Below, in pieces: positions 31,473-40,415 of a stretch of DNA of 64,000 nucleotides; position 1 is the first letter of the stretch, and the number at the start of each line of letters is the position of its first letter. Both the position numbers and the translations under genes were made by a program. The notes under the pieces were generated by a model, which was not told the DNA's origin, searched no databases, and saw only the letters and a list, made by a program, of their open reading frames with translations. Source of the DNA: JAJPXI01 sp051867655 (GTDB taxonomy: Bacteria; Bacillota; Clostridia; Oscillospirales; Oscillospiraceae); the NCBI GenBank assembly GCA_051867655.1, contig JBJDYV010000010.1, positions 1 to 64,000 of the forward strand. The letters are read 5' to 3'.

Positions 31473-32146
31473 ACGTCCAGACGCTCCTTCACAGTTTTTA
31501 AAAGAAGTTCAAAGCTCTGTTCCAGAGTGTTTCCGGTGGTATCCACCAGCAGAGCGTCTTCCGCCTGACACAGCGGAGCAGAGGCGCGGGTGCTGTCGTT
31601 GCGGTCTCGCTCCTCCAAATCCTGCAGCACCGTGGCAAAATCGGCCTGCTGCCCCCGCTCCAGCAGCTCCTCATAGCGCCGCCGCGCCCGGTCCTCCGGG
31701 GCGGCCGTCAAAAAGAGCTTCACATCGGCGTCGGGCAGGACCACGGTGCCGATATCCCGTCCGTCCATGACCACATTATGCGTCCGCGCAAGGCTGCGCT
31801 GCATATCCAGCAGGAAGGCCCTGACCTGGGGAATGGCCGACACCGCCGAGGCATAGGCGGAAATGGCGTGCTGACGGATGTCCGCCGTCACATCTTCCCC
31901 GTTCAAAATCATGTGCTGCAGACCGTCCGCGCCGTGGTTCATCTCAATTTGAATGGTATCCAGCAGCTTGGTGACCGCCGCAGCGTCATGGGGGTCCACC
32001 CCATTTTTCCAAGCCCAAAGGCCCACCGTGCGGTATATAGCTCCGGTATCCACATACAGAAATCCCAGTTCTTCCGCGACCTTCCTGGCAAGTGTGGACT
32101 TCCCTGCCCCGGACGGCCCGTCAATCGCAATACTCCGAAAGCTCAT
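31469..32146 (-). CDS. cmk: Cytidylate kinase
   Basis: Phosphorylates CMP/dCMP. 225 residues: P-loop GPSGAGKSTLARKVA (10-24), YVDTGAIYRTVGL, VVMDGRDIGTVVLPDADVKLFLTA and the LID-type R-rich region ARRRYEELLERGQ. It overlaps its neighbours by 4 bases on each side. The order cmk-(plsC)-rpsA is a classic arrangement in bacteria. Confidence 0.97.
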   Translation of the reverse strand: MSFRSIAIDGPSGAGKSTLARKVAEELGFLYVDTGAIYRTVGLWAWKNGVDPHDAAAVTKLLDTIQIEMNHGADGLQHMILNGEDVTADIRQHAISAYASAVSAIPQVRAFLLDMQRSLARTHNVVMDGRDIGTVVLPDADVKLFLTAAPEDRARRRYEELLERGQQADFATVLQDLEERDRNDSTRASAPLCQAEDALLVDTTGNTLEQSFELLLKTVKERLDV

Positions 32147-33393
32147 AGCTTCCCTTCCTTCCCCGTCCGGGCCGCGGCCTGCCCTGCGGCATGACCGGTG
32201 GCCCAGGCGATCTGCAAATTAAACCCGCCGGTATAAGCGTCCACATCGATGATCTCCCCGGCAAAAAACAGGCCGGGCACCAGCCTGGACTGCATGGTTT
32301 TGGGGTCGATCTCCGATACCTTGATCCCCCCGGAGGTCACGATGGCCTCCTCCACCGGGCGGGGCCCGGTCAGGACGATCGGAAAACACTTCAGAAGTTC
32401 CAACAGTCGGCGGCGCTGCGCACGGGTGATCGAGTGGACCTTGGTCTCCGGCGGGATGCCGGTGCGCTCCACCATGACCGGGACCATGGCCCGGGGCAGC
32501 AGGCCGCCCAGAGCGTTGATGAAATCCCGGTTGGAATTCTCTTCAAACTCCCGCAGCAGGCGGGCATCCAGCTTTTCCTCATCCAGAGCGGGTTTCAGAT
32601 CCAGGCAGACCGTGTACCGCTCCCGGTCAAACCGCCGCAGATGGGCGGACGCGCTGAGGATCACGGGGCCCGACAGGCCAAAATGGGTGAACAAAAGCTC
32701 CCCCTGATCCTGATAGACCACTTTTCCCTTCTCATTCTTCACCTTGACGCCGGTGTTTTTCAACGCCAGGCCCTGCATCTGGGGGCAGCAGGGGTCGTCC
32801 GAGCAGAGCGGGACCAGGCTCCCCTTGGGCGGCACGACGGTATGGCCCAAGGAACGGGCCATCTCATATCCGTCTCCCGTGGAGCCGGTCAGCGGATAGG
32901 ACACGCCCCCCGTTGCCAGGATGACCGCTTCACCGGCAAATTCCCCCTGCTCCGTGCGCACGCCGCGGATGGCTCCGTTCTCCGTCAAAAGGCCGGTGGC
33001 GCGGGTCTCCACGAGATCCACCTTTCTTCTGCGCAGCTCCCGCAGCAAAGCGTCGATAATATCGGCGGCCTTGTCCGAGGTCGGAAAGACCCGGCTGCCC
33101 CGCTCCGTCTTCAGCGGCACACCCAGCTTTTCAAAAAAAGCCATGGTTTCGGCAGGCGGGAAGCGCTCCATACAGCTATAAAGGAATTTACCATTACATG
33201 GCGTGCTGCGCAATACTTCCTCGGCGCTGCAGTTATTGGTCACATTACAGCGGCCCTTCCCGGTGATATAGAGCTTGCGCCCCACCTTTTGATTTCGCTC
33301 CAGCAGGGTAACAGCGGCTCCCCCGGCAGCGGCGGTGATGGCCGCCATCATACCGGCAGCGCCGCCGCCGATCACAATACAGTCAGGTTTCAT
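32143..33393 (-). CDS. FAD-dependent oxidoreductase, HI0933/YhiN family
   Basis: 416 residues. N-terminal dinucleotide-binding motif VIGGGAAGMMAAITAAAGG, GKGRCNVTNNC near 60-70, LATGGVSYPLTGSTGDGY near 160-175, and a C-terminal FAGEIIDVDAYTGGFNLQIAWATG, all hallmarks of this flavoprotein family. Its reaction is not established. It overlaps the RpiR-type gene by 11 bases and cmk by 4. Confidence 0.93.
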   Translation of the reverse strand: MKPDCIVIGGGAAGMMAAITAAAGGAAVTLLERNQKVGRKLYITGKGRCNVTNNCSAEEVLRSTPCNGKFLYSCMERFPPAETMAFFEKLGVPLKTERGSRVFPTSDKAADIIDALLRELRRRKVDLVETRATGLLTENGAIRGVRTEQGEFAGEAVILATGGVSYPLTGSTGDGYEMARSLGHTVVPPKGSLVPLCSDDPCCPQMQGLALKNTGVKVKNEKGKVVYQDQGELLFTHFGLSGPVILSASAHLRRFDRERYTVCLDLKPALDEEKLDARLLREFEENSNRDFINALGGLLPRAMVPVMVERTGIPPETKVHSITRAQRRRLLELLKCFPIVLTGPRPVEEAIVTSGGIKVSEIDPKTMQSRLVPGLFFAGEIIDVDAYTGGFNLQIAWATGHAAGQAAARTGKEGKL

Positions 33394-34252
33394 CTTCTAC
33401 CTTTTCATATACCTGGTATTCGTCCCAAATCTCTTCCAACGTCTCAAAGGTATGGGACAGGTCTTCCTTCTTTTTCCGGCTGACCGCTACGATCAGGGCG
33501 TTGACCAGACTCAGCGGAGCGACCAGACTGTCCACAAAGGAGACCATATCGCTTTTGGCCAGCAGGGTATGGGTAGCGCTTGCCGCCAGAGGCGAGGCCG
33601 CGCTGTCCGTAATGGCGATCACCTTGGCCTTGCGATCGCGGGCAAAGTGGAGGGCCTGCACCGTCCGCCGGGAGTAGCGGGGGAAGCTGACACCGATCAC
33701 CACGTCTCCCTCTCCCACCCGGAGAAGCTGCTCGAACATCTCACTGGCGGAGTTGCTATGTACCTGTACCACATTGTCAAAAATCAGATTGAAGTAAAAG
33801 CCCAGAAAGCTGCTCACCGCCACAGAGGAGCGCACACCCAGGATATAAATGCGCTTGGCCTCCACGATGGCGTCCACCGCACCATAGAAGTCGGCGCGGT
33901 TGCTCTCGTCCAGCGTCATGCGGATCTTCTCGATGTCCGACTGCATGACCAGAGACAAAACGTCCTGATCACCGATGCGGTCGTTGGCGACCTCGATACG
34001 CTGGACGGACGTGAGTTTGTTGCGGATCATCTCCTGCAGAGCCTTCTGCATCGCAGGATATCCGTCATAACCCAACTCAGCCGCAAAACGAACCACGGTG
34101 GACTCGCTGACATTCACCGTTTTTCCCAGCTTGCTGGCCGTCATGAATGCGGCCTTGTCATAGGATTCCTGAATAAAGGATGCGATACGCTTTTGCCCCT
34201 TGGAAAAAGTAGACATATTGCTCTGGATCAGCTGAAGAATATCTTTCGGCAT
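33383..34252 (-). CDS. MurR/RpiR-family transcriptional regulator
   Basis: 289 residues. Residues 1-77 form the RpiR helix-turn-helix domain (FSKGQKRIASFIQESYDKAA, then VNVSESTVVRFAAELGYDGY); residues 125-265 form an SIS sugar-phosphate-binding domain (RIYILGVRSSVAVSSFLGFY...GVSFPRYSRRTVQALHFARDRKAKVIAITD). The ATG at 34252 is chosen because GGAGG lies 5 bases upstream. It heads an operon with cmk, plsC and ispH-rpsA, an unusual setting for a regulator that normally controls sugar use. The ligand is unknown. Confidence 0.93.
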   Translation of the reverse strand: MPKDILQLIQSNMSTFSKGQKRIASFIQESYDKAAFMTASKLGKTVNVSESTVVRFAAELGYDGYPAMQKALQEMIRNKLTSVQRIEVANDRIGDQDVLSLVMQSDIEKIRMTLDESNRADFYGAVDAIVEAKRIYILGVRSSVAVSSFLGFYFNLIFDNVVQVHSNSASEMFEQLLRVGEGDVVIGVSFPRYSRRTVQALHFARDRKAKVIAITDSAASPLAASATHTLLAKSDMVSFVDSLVAPLSLVNALIVAVSRKKKEDLSHTFETLEEIWDEYQVYEKVEDET

Positions 34253-34321
34253 AGTAACCTCCATGCGCCGGCGGCGCACAAATCGAAATGAAAGCCCTCT
34301 GAATGAGGGTTCGCGATTTTT

Positions 34322-34350
34322 ATCATATCTTCATTCCCGGTAAAAAGCAA
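34322..34350 (-). promoter_or_regulatory. Promoter of the rpiR-type to ispH-rpsA operon
   Basis: Minus-strand TTGCTT (34350-34345), 17-base spacer, TATGAT (34327-34322). The -35 overlaps the tail of the preceding terminator. Confidence 0.6.
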
Positions 34351-34356
34351 TAGAAA

Positions 34357-34385
34357 TTTGCAAGTTTTGCAAAATAACTTGCAAA
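34357..34385 (-). terminator. Terminator of the site-2 protease to rRNA pseudouridine synthase operon
   Basis: 10-bp stem TTTGCAAGTT / AACTTGCAAA (34357-34366, 34376-34385) starting one base after the stop codon, with T-rich sequence after it. Confidence 0.7.
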
Positions 34386-34386
34386 G

Positions 34387-35097
34387 TTAATGTTTTTTGA
34401 TGTAACTGATTTCCGCCTGCGTCAGGGGCCGCCACTGTCCCGCCTGCAGATCGCCCAGCAGGAGTTCACCCTCCCGGACCCGTTGAAGCCGGGTCACTTT
34501 TAATCCGCCCGCGGCGCACATCCGGCGCACCTGCCGCTTTTTCCCCTGGTGGATGATAAAACGCAGGATTCCCTTCTCCCCTTCCTCCTGAAGCACATCG
34601 ATCTGCGCCGGGGCCAGAAGCTGGCCGTCCAGCTTCAGCGGACCGCGCAGGATGGGCAGCGCCCGGGAGATCGGGCCAGTGACCCACACATGGTACTCCT
34701 TCTCCACCTGAAAACTGGGATGAAGGAGCTGATGGGTCACGTCGCCGTCGTTGGTCAGCAGGAGCAGCCCTTCGGAGTTCTGGTCCAGGCGGCCCACAGG
34801 CCACACCCGCTCCGGGACATCCCGGATCAGATCCGCCACGGACGGCCTGCCCTGTTCGTCGGAAAGGGTGGTCACATATCCCACCGGCTTATGCAGCATC
34901 AGATACAAAAACTGCTCCGGCGCGGCCCCCACCGGCGCTCCGTCCAGGGTGATCCGGTCCCGGTTCGGGTCCGCCTTCTGGCCCAGATGGGCGGTCTCTC
35001 CGTTGACCGCCACCCGGCCCGCCCGGATATATCCCTCCGCCGCGCGCCGGGAACAGGCCCCGGCGGCGGAGAGGATCTTTTGCAGCCGTTCTTCCAT
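34387..35097 (-). CDS. rRNA pseudouridine synthase (RluB/RsuA family)
   Basis: 236 residues: N-terminal S4 RNA-binding domain (RLQKILSAAGACSRRAAEGY), then the catalytic domain with GRLDQNSEGLLLLTNDG (catalytic Asp105) and IHQGKKRQVRRM. The start ATG at 35097 follows GGAGG by 7 bases; a longer open frame upstream lies inside the carboxypeptidase gene and is rejected. Target is probably helix 88-93 region of 23S rRNA (RluB type) rather than 16S. Last gene of a seven-gene operon. Confidence 0.93.
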   Translation of the reverse strand: MEERLQKILSAAGACSRRAAEGYIRAGRVAVNGETAHLGQKADPNRDRITLDGAPVGAAPEQFLYLMLHKPVGYVTTLSDEQGRPSVADLIRDVPERVWPVGRLDQNSEGLLLLTNDGDVTHQLLHPSFQVEKEYHVWVTGPISRALPILRGPLKLDGQLLAPAQIDVLQEEGEKGILRFIIHQGKKRQVRRMCAAGGLKVTRLQRVREGELLLGDLQAGQWRPLTQAEISYIKKH

Positions 35098-35126
35098 ACG
35101 CGGCCTCCTGTGTCGTTCAAAATCAC

Positions 35127-36233
35127 CTAGTCCCCCAGCCAGTCGCGCACCCGTTCCCACAGGCTGCGCGGCTGCGCCGCTTCCCGGTGTACCGCGGAAG
35201 CGGCAAGCAGATCCGTCTCCCCGATCAACGTATCTCCCAGATAGAAGGACAGCTTGCCCAAAGCAGCCCCTTCTTCCACAGGAGACTCCACAAAATTGGG
35301 CAGCGAGACCTGGGCCTGAACCTGCTCCCCCTCCGCCAGCGGGAAGTACAGATCCTCCGCCGTGACTACGGACACAAAGGGTACCAGCCCTCCCTGCACC
35401 GGAACGCGGCGGAACTCCTTTCCCGCCGTGCAAAGCACTTGACGGGGGAACATGGCAAAGCCATAATCAAACAGGGCCGCGTGGTCGGCCCAGTCGTTGG
35501 GCGCGCAGAGGGTAACGGCAATGAGCGTGCGCCCGTCCCGCTGGGCGCTGGACACCAGGGTCCGGCCCGCCTTTTCGGTATATCCGGTCTTCATGCCGGT
35601 ACACCCCTCATAGCGCCAGAGGAGCTTATTATGGTTGGTAAAGGTACGTGTGCCCAGGGTGATGGACTTGGTCGCCGCGATCTTTGCCACGGTTTCGTTT
35701 TCCAGGCACGCCCGGGCCAGCAGGGCCATGTCATAGGCCGTGGAATAGTGCCCGTCCTCACTCAGCCCGTTGGGATTGGTAAAATGTGTCTGCTCCATGC
35801 CCAGCTCGGCCGCCCGGTCGTTCATCCGCTGCACAAAGGCGTCCACATCGCCGGCGCAGTGCGCGGCCACCGCGATCGCCGCGTCATTGCCCGAGTTCAA
35901 AAGCAGTCCATACAGCAGGGTCTCCAGCGTGACCGTCTCCCCCGCCCGCAGATAGATGGAGGAGCCCTCGATCCCCGTCCACTCCGGCCGGATGGTCACT
36001 TCTTCCTGCAGGTCATCGGCACTCTCCGCCGCCACCAGCGCGGTCATCAGCTTGGTAATGCTGGCGATGGACCGCTGCTCACGGGCATTTTGCTCGAAGA
36101 GGACCCGCCCGCTCTCTCCGTCCACCAGAATGGCGCTGGCCGCGGAGAGAGCGGGCGGGCCGGATGCTTCGGCGGACGCCGCCGGGATCAAGAGCGCAGC
36201 GGCCAAAATGACCGCGAAAAACCGTTTCAACAT
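35127..36233 (-). CDS. D-alanyl-D-alanine carboxypeptidase (PBP5/DacF type)
   Basis: 368 residues. Signal peptide MLKRFFAVILAAALLIPAAS, SxxK motif with nucleophile S58 and K61 (SITK), SGN in LLNSGNDAAIA, and KTG in GMKTGYTEKAGRTLV: the complete penicillin-binding triad. The C-terminal domain (about 275-355) is the beta-sandwich of PBP5-like enzymes. It trims pentapeptides of peptidoglycan outside the membrane. Beside ytfJ, the sporulation-linked DacF role is likely. Confidence 0.95.
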   Translation of the reverse strand: MLKRFFAVILAAALLIPAASAEASGPPALSAASAILVDGESGRVLFEQNAREQRSIASITKLMTALVAAESADDLQEEVTIRPEWTGIEGSSIYLRAGETVTLETLLYGLLLNSGNDAAIAVAAHCAGDVDAFVQRMNDRAAELGMEQTHFTNPNGLSEDGHYSTAYDMALLARACLENETVAKIAATKSITLGTRTFTNHNKLLWRYEGCTGMKTGYTEKAGRTLVSSAQRDGRTLIAVTLCAPNDWADHAALFDYGFAMFPRQVLCTAGKEFRRVPVQGGLVPFVSVVTAEDLYFPLAEGEQVQAQVSLPNFVESPVEEGAALGKLSFYLGDTLIGETDLLAASAVHREAAQPRSLWERVRDWLGD

Positions 36234-36269
36234 GGATCACCTTCCAAACAAGGTGATGACAGTATGCCC

Positions 36270-36677
36270 TTAAAACGTCTCCTTATCCTCTTTTTTCTTT
36301 TCCAGGAAATCGGTGACCTTGTCCACGACCTCGGGCACCATCTCGATGACCCGATCCACGGTGGTGGCCGCCGGAGGATCGACGGGCAGCAGCCGCACCG
36401 AGTCGCCCTTCACGATCAGGAAGGCCACGGGAGAGATGTTTACCCCCGCGCCGCTTCCGCCGCCGAAGGTATTGTTCTCCCCGGGCTTATGGTTCTTGGA
36501 GACAAAGTCCGAACCGCCGGAAGCGAATCCGAAAGAGAGCTTGGAGATCGGGATCAGCGTCATCCCCTCCGGAGTGGTGATGGGCTGGCCCACGATGGTA
36601 TTGACATCCACCATTTCCCGGATCTTCTGCATGGTCGTGCTCATCAGGTCGCTGATCGGATGATTATTCTCGTTCAT
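36270..36677 (-). CDS. ytfJ: Spore protein YtfJ/GerW family
   Basis: 135 residues: NHPISDLMSTTMQKIREMVD at the N-terminus, then IVGQPITTPEGMTLIPISKL, SFGFASGGSDF and the glycine-rich FGGGSGAGVNISPVAFLIV. This is the complete GerW/YtfJ pattern. In Bacillus the homologue is made in the forespore and is needed for some germination responses. It indicates a spore-forming lineage. Overlaps DUF2953 by 4 bases. Confidence 0.95.
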   Translation of the reverse strand: MNENNHPISDLMSTTMQKIREMVDVNTIVGQPITTPEGMTLIPISKLSFGFASGGSDFVSKNHKPGENNTFGGGSGAGVNISPVAFLIVKGDSVRLLPVDPPAATTVDRVIEMVPEVVDKVTDFLEKKKEDKETF

Positions 36678-37306
36678 GCTTGCACCGCCTTTTCTTGTTC
36701 AGTTTGTTCCCGGCGAACACCGAGATAAATTTTCAAAGCCTTGAACCCCAACCGCAAGCCCAGGGAAACGAACTGCCCGATGGTCAGGGTCGCCTGCGCC
36801 TGCGCGGTCAGAGCGGGCGTCTTGCGTTCAAAATCCACATCCACCCGCAGGTCATACTTTTTCACATGAAAATTATGCTCAAAGATGGGCCAAAGTATCC
36901 CCAAAGCGGCATTTCCCGCGCCGAATCCCAGGGCGGCTGAAGCCGGGTCAGCACTCCCCCAGATCACATGCAGGTTCAGGCAGTCGATGCGGATCTTCCG
37001 GATGAGCTGTCCGGCTGCTTCTCCCAGCAGGGGCACGAAGCGAAGGGCCAGGGAAAGGGTATCCTTGACGCTCCTTTTGCTTTCCGCCTCCGCTCCCTCT
37101 TCCGCCGGATGCTTGGAAGCGGGTTTGGGCTTCTTTTCTTTTTTCTTTTTTCTTTCCTTCGCGGGCAGGATCTGAAGGCGGACCGGCCCCGCCTTGATCT
37201 TCAAAAAAAGACCGGCCTCCGAATAGTCCACCGCGGCCCCCACCCGGATCTGTCCGATGAGCAGGAGCGCCAGCAGGATACATCCCAGGACGATCAGCGC
37301 CGTCAT
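36674..37306 (-). CDS. DUF2953 protein
   Basis: 210 residues. N-terminal membrane helix (ALIVLGCILLALLLIGQI), a cytoplasmic or outer beta-rich part and a Lys/Glu-rich link (KERKKKKEKKPKPASK). The internal LRKIRIDCLNLHVIWGSADPASAALGFG block is the DUF2953 core. It is regularly encoded beside ytfJ and may be the partner membrane protein in spore formation. Overlaps scpB and ytfJ by 4 bases each. Confidence 0.9.
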   Translation of the reverse strand: MTALIVLGCILLALLLIGQIRVGAAVDYSEAGLFLKIKAGPVRLQILPAKERKKKKEKKPKPASKHPAEEGAEAESKRSVKDTLSLALRFVPLLGEAAGQLIRKIRIDCLNLHVIWGSADPASAALGFGAGNAALGILWPIFEHNFHVKKYDLRVDVDFERKTPALTAQAQATLTIGQFVSLGLRLGFKALKIYLGVRREQTEQEKAVQA

Positions 37307-37905
37307 GGGGCGCTCTCCCCTTCCGGCTCCGCCTGGGCTTGCAGCTGCTCCAGCCGGGCCTGCATTTCCAGCGTGATCTGCCCGTCCTCGGCCGTGGTGG
37401 AGGGCAGTTCGGGCAGTTCCTCCAACGAGGAGAGGCCAAAAGAGCGCAGGAAATTCTTTGTGGTCCGGTACTGAATGGGCCGTCCCGGCACCGCCAGACG
37501 CCCCGCCTCCTCGATCAGCTCCCGCTCCAGCAGCAGGCCCACGGTGTAAGAGCTGTCCACACCACGCACCTGGTCGATATAGGCCCGGGTCACGGGCTGG
37601 TAGTAGGCGATAATGGAGAGAACCTCCAGCGCGGGCTGGGACAGCTTGGCCGGCTTGCGGCTTTCAAAAGCCTTGCGGATCAAAGGGGCGTACTCCGGCG
37701 CGGAGCAGAGCTGATAGCTGGTATCCATGCGCACCAGGCGCAGGCCCCGCCGCTCATAGCTGTATTGGTCCGCCAGCCGCTGGCACAGCGCTTCCACCGT
37801 CGCCTTGTCCAGCTCCAGAGTCAGGCAGAGCCGCTCCACACCCACCGGCTCGCCGGCGGCAAAGAGGATAGCCTCCAATGCAGCCTCCATTTCCTTCAGT
37901 TCCAC
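37303..37905 (-). CDS. scpB: Segregation and condensation protein B
   Basis: 200 residues; winged-helix kleisin-associated subunit of the SMC condensin complex. Motifs EAALEAILFAAGEPV, ALEVLSIIAYYQPVTRAYID and GRPIQYRTTKNFLRSFGL are clear. GTG start at 37905 with AAAGGGGG upstream. Follows scpA by 26 bases. Confidence 0.96.
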   Translation of the reverse strand: MELKEMEAALEAILFAAGEPVGVERLCLTLELDKATVEALCQRLADQYSYERRGLRLVRMDTSYQLCSAPEYAPLIRKAFESRKPAKLSQPALEVLSIIAYYQPVTRAYIDQVRGVDSSYTVGLLLERELIEEAGRLAVPGRPIQYRTTKNFLRSFGLSSLEELPELPSTTAEDGQITLEMQARLEQLQAQAEPEGESAP

Positions 37906-37931
37906 GAGGCATCCCCCTTTCTAATGAATAC

Positions 37932-38732
37932 TTATGAGTAGGTGTCGGCAGTGAAGCCCTCCATGGACTCCCCTTCCCCGGTGCAGGTGACTGTGCAGTC
38001 GGTCTCCGTCCCCGCCAAGCGCACCCGCTTGGCTTTGCAGAGCTCCAGCACGGCAATGAACGTCGCCACAATCTCCGAGCGGCTGCGGTTGCCCTTGAAC
38101 AGGGCGCGGAACCGGGTCACGCCGAAGCGCAGCAGGCGCTGGATGATCTCCGACGCCTTGTCCGACACAGGGTATGGCTCCCGCCCCACGATCCCCTGGA
38201 AGGCCGCCATAGGCGGCGGCAGCTTGTTGCCGATGCGCTCCAGCACCAGGGTCATGGTCCGGCGCAGGTCTTCCTTATCGTGTACATAGCGGTACACCTT
38301 GTCCACCGGCAGATGCTCCGGCATCTTTGTAATGTAATCCCGGCCGATGGCGTAGCGCCCCTCCAACTCCGGGATGACCGTCTTGATCTTGCCGTAATTT
38401 TCGTGGCGCTGGTGCTCCTCCAGGGACGCAATGAGCTGCTCCATCTCGGATAGCGCCTCTTCGTCGTGGATGGACAGCAGCATCCGGGTCTTAATGTAGA
38501 CCAAATGGGCGGCCATGGTCACAAACTCGCTGGCCACTTCCAGGTCCATCTGCTTTCGGGCATCCATCCACTCCATATACTGGTCCAGGATCAGGGAGAT
38601 CTGGATATCCTTGATCTCCATTTTGTTCTTGCTCAGCAGATGGAGGATCAGGTCCAGGGGGCCCACGAAATCCTCCATGTCCTCCTGCTTCGCTTTGACC
38701 ACCTTTTCCAGGTGAAACACGGGGGTTTCCAT
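37932..38732 (-). CDS. scpA: Segregation and condensation protein A
   Basis: 266 residues; kleisin subunit linking the SMC heads. N-terminal FVGPLDLILHLLSKNKMEIK with DIQISLILDQYMEWM, the VTMAAHLVYIKTRMLL helix, and a C-terminal winged helix (TRFRALFKGNRSRSEIVATF). Ribosome site GGGAGGGAG. The last roughly 25 residues are less conserved. Confidence 0.96.
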   Translation of the reverse strand: METPVFHLEKVVKAKQEDMEDFVGPLDLILHLLSKNKMEIKDIQISLILDQYMEWMDARKQMDLEVASEFVTMAAHLVYIKTRMLLSIHDEEALSEMEQLIASLEEHQRHENYGKIKTVIPELEGRYAIGRDYITKMPEHLPVDKVYRYVHDKEDLRRTMTLVLERIGNKLPPPMAAFQGIVGREPYPVSDKASEIIQRLLRFGVTRFRALFKGNRSRSEIVATFIAVLELCKAKRVRLAGTETDCTVTCTGEGESMEGFTADTYS

Positions 38733-38756
38733 CGGGGCTCCCTCCCTTCCTCTGAA

Positions 38757-39449
38757 TTATCCGACAATCAGCATATAGGGCCACTGCGCCAATGTAAGCA
38801 GCGCATTGGTGATCCAGCCGCGTACGGCGTAGAGCGGGCTGTCCAGCACGCCCAGCCAGAGCAGGGCCATGAGCACGATCGTCCCTGCGAATTCATAGCG
38901 CAGAATTTTGTAATAGATCCGGTCGGGCAGAAAAGCCCCCACCACCTTGGACCCGTCCAGAGGCGGAAACGGGATCAGGTTGAACACCCCCAGGCCGATG
39001 CTCAGGCTGGCCGTCAGGGAGCAGAAATCCAGCACACCCTGTACAAGGCTTGACGCAAACGCCCCGGACACGACTGCGATGCCGAGGATCAGGTAGGCGA
39101 TCAGCAGCGCGACATAGGCCAGAATAAAGTTGGAAAATGGCCCCGCCAACGCCGTAATGGCCATGCCGGCTTTGGGCTTTTTAAAATACCGCATATCCAC
39201 CGGCACGGGCTTGGCCCAGCCGAACCCCACCAGCAGCATCATCAGCGCGCCGAAGGGGTCGATGTGGCGCAGCGGGTTGAAGGACAGACGGTGCTGGGTC
39301 TTCGCGGTCGGGTCGCCCAGAAGATAGGCCGCCAGCCCATGGCAGACCTCATGGACCATGATGCAGATCAGCACAGCCGCCACCCGCAGCAGCAGTGCAA
39401 GCAGGCTGGACCAGTCCATATGATCCAAAAACGCGGAAAGCTCCTGCAC
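38757..39449 (-). CDS. Site-2 protease family (M50) membrane protease
   Basis: 230 residues with about five membrane helices. HEVCH (H33, E34, H37) is the zinc-binding HExxH, and FPPLDGSKV supplies the third ligand Asp near residue 155. This short single-domain form is the common clostridial YwhC/rseP-like type encoded before scpA. GTG start at 39449, GGGAGG upstream. First gene of its operon. Substrate unknown. Confidence 0.93.
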   Translation of the reverse strand: MQELSAFLDHMDWSSLLALLLRVAAVLICIMVHEVCHGLAAYLLGDPTAKTQHRLSFNPLRHIDPFGALMMLLVGFGWAKPVPVDMRYFKKPKAGMAITALAGPFSNFILAYVALLIAYLILGIAVVSGAFASSLVQGVLDFCSLTASLSIGLGVFNLIPFPPLDGSKVVGAFLPDRIYYKILRYEFAGTIVLMALLWLGVLDSPLYAVRGWITNALLTLAQWPYMLIVG

Positions 39450-39492
39450 GGCTCAACCTCCCTTCCGCGGGTTGTACAGCAGTAATTAAGTT

Positions 39493-39521
39493 ATTATAGC
39501 AAAGAAACCTTTGATTGGCAA
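39493..39521 (-). promoter_or_regulatory. Promoter of the site-2 protease-scpAB-ytfJ-dac operon
   Basis: Minus-strand TTGCCA (39521-39516), 17-base spacer, TATAAT (39498-39493), 44 bases before the GTG start. Confidence 0.7.
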
Positions 39522-39536
39522 GATTTGCGCTGTGGC

Positions 39537-40412
39537 TCACATACCGGCCAGCAGCTCTTCCAGGTCCTCTTTGGTGAACTTGTAGACCGCGTCGCAGAAC
39601 TGGCAGGTCAGCTCGGCGCTGCCCTGTTCGTCGATCATGGCCCGCAGCTCCTCCCGGCCCATGCTGATCAGGGCGCGGCTGACCCGGTCCCGGCTGCAGT
39701 AGCAGCGGTACTCCACCGGATGGGTCTCCAGCACCTCCAGGTCGAAATCCGACAGGACGGCGCGCAGCAGGCTTTCCGCATCCATGCCGCTCTCCAGGGC
39801 GCGGCTGACCGAGCCCACACGGCGCACACCCGCCTCGATCTTGTCGATGACGGAATCGTCCGCACCGGGCAGCAGCTGGATCAGATAGCCGCCGGCCGAC
39901 GTGACCGACTGGTCCACCCCTACCAGCACCCCCAGGGCGCAGGCCGTGGGGATCTGTTCACTTTCCACGAAGTACATAGCGATGTCGTCGGCGATCTCGC
40001 CGGAAAACAGGCCGATGGAACCCACATAGGGTTCTTTCAGGCCGAGGTCCTTAATGACGGTCAGGGTGCCGTCGGTGCCCACCGCGGCGCCCACATCCAG
40101 CTTGCCCCGCTCTTTCTCCATCAGCTCCACATGGGGGTTCTGCACATAGCCGCGGACATTGCCCTGGCTGTCGGAAACAGCCAGCACGGTGCCCAGCGGG
40201 CCACCGCCCTTGATCTGAAGGGTCAGGGCAGCATTTTCCTCCTTCATGGCGTCGCCGATCATAGAGGCCCCCATCAGGGTGCGCCCCAGGGCGGCAGTCG
40301 CCACCGGCAGGAGCGTGTGAATATTTCGGGCCCGTTCCACCAGGTCGCGGGCGCTGATAGCCGACGCCTTGACCGGCGCATCTTTGGCAATCATCCGAAT
40401 GATTTGATCCAT
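39537..40412 (-). CDS. hslO: Redox-regulated chaperone Hsp33
   Basis: 291 residues, cytoplasmic holdase activated by oxidation. The C-terminal zinc switch has CxC (C237, C239) and CxxC (C270, C273). The N-terminal domain shows the usual ARNIHTLLPVATAALGRTLMG and the GPLGTVLAVSDSQGNVRGYV. It lies 3 bases after a methyltransferase gene, probably in the YerC-methyltransferase-hslO unit. Confidence 0.96.
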   Translation of the reverse strand: MDQIIRMIAKDAPVKASAISARDLVERARNIHTLLPVATAALGRTLMGASMIGDAMKEENAALTLQIKGGGPLGTVLAVSDSQGNVRGYVQNPHVELMEKERGKLDVGAAVGTDGTLTVIKDLGLKEPYVGSIGLFSGEIADDIAMYFVESEQIPTACALGVLVGVDQSVTSAGGYLIQLLPGADDSVIDKIEAGVRRVGSVSRALESGMDAESLLRAVLSDFDLEVLETHPVEYRCYCSRDRVSRALISMGREELRAMIDEQGSAELTCQFCDAVYKFTKEDLEELLAGM

Positions 40413-40415
40413 GGT

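Noticed and set aside
34387..35433. Pseudouridine synthase start at 35433
   Set aside because: The extra 112 residues lie inside the carboxypeptidase gene in another frame, and the S4 domain begins right after the ATG at 35097 with a good ribosome site.
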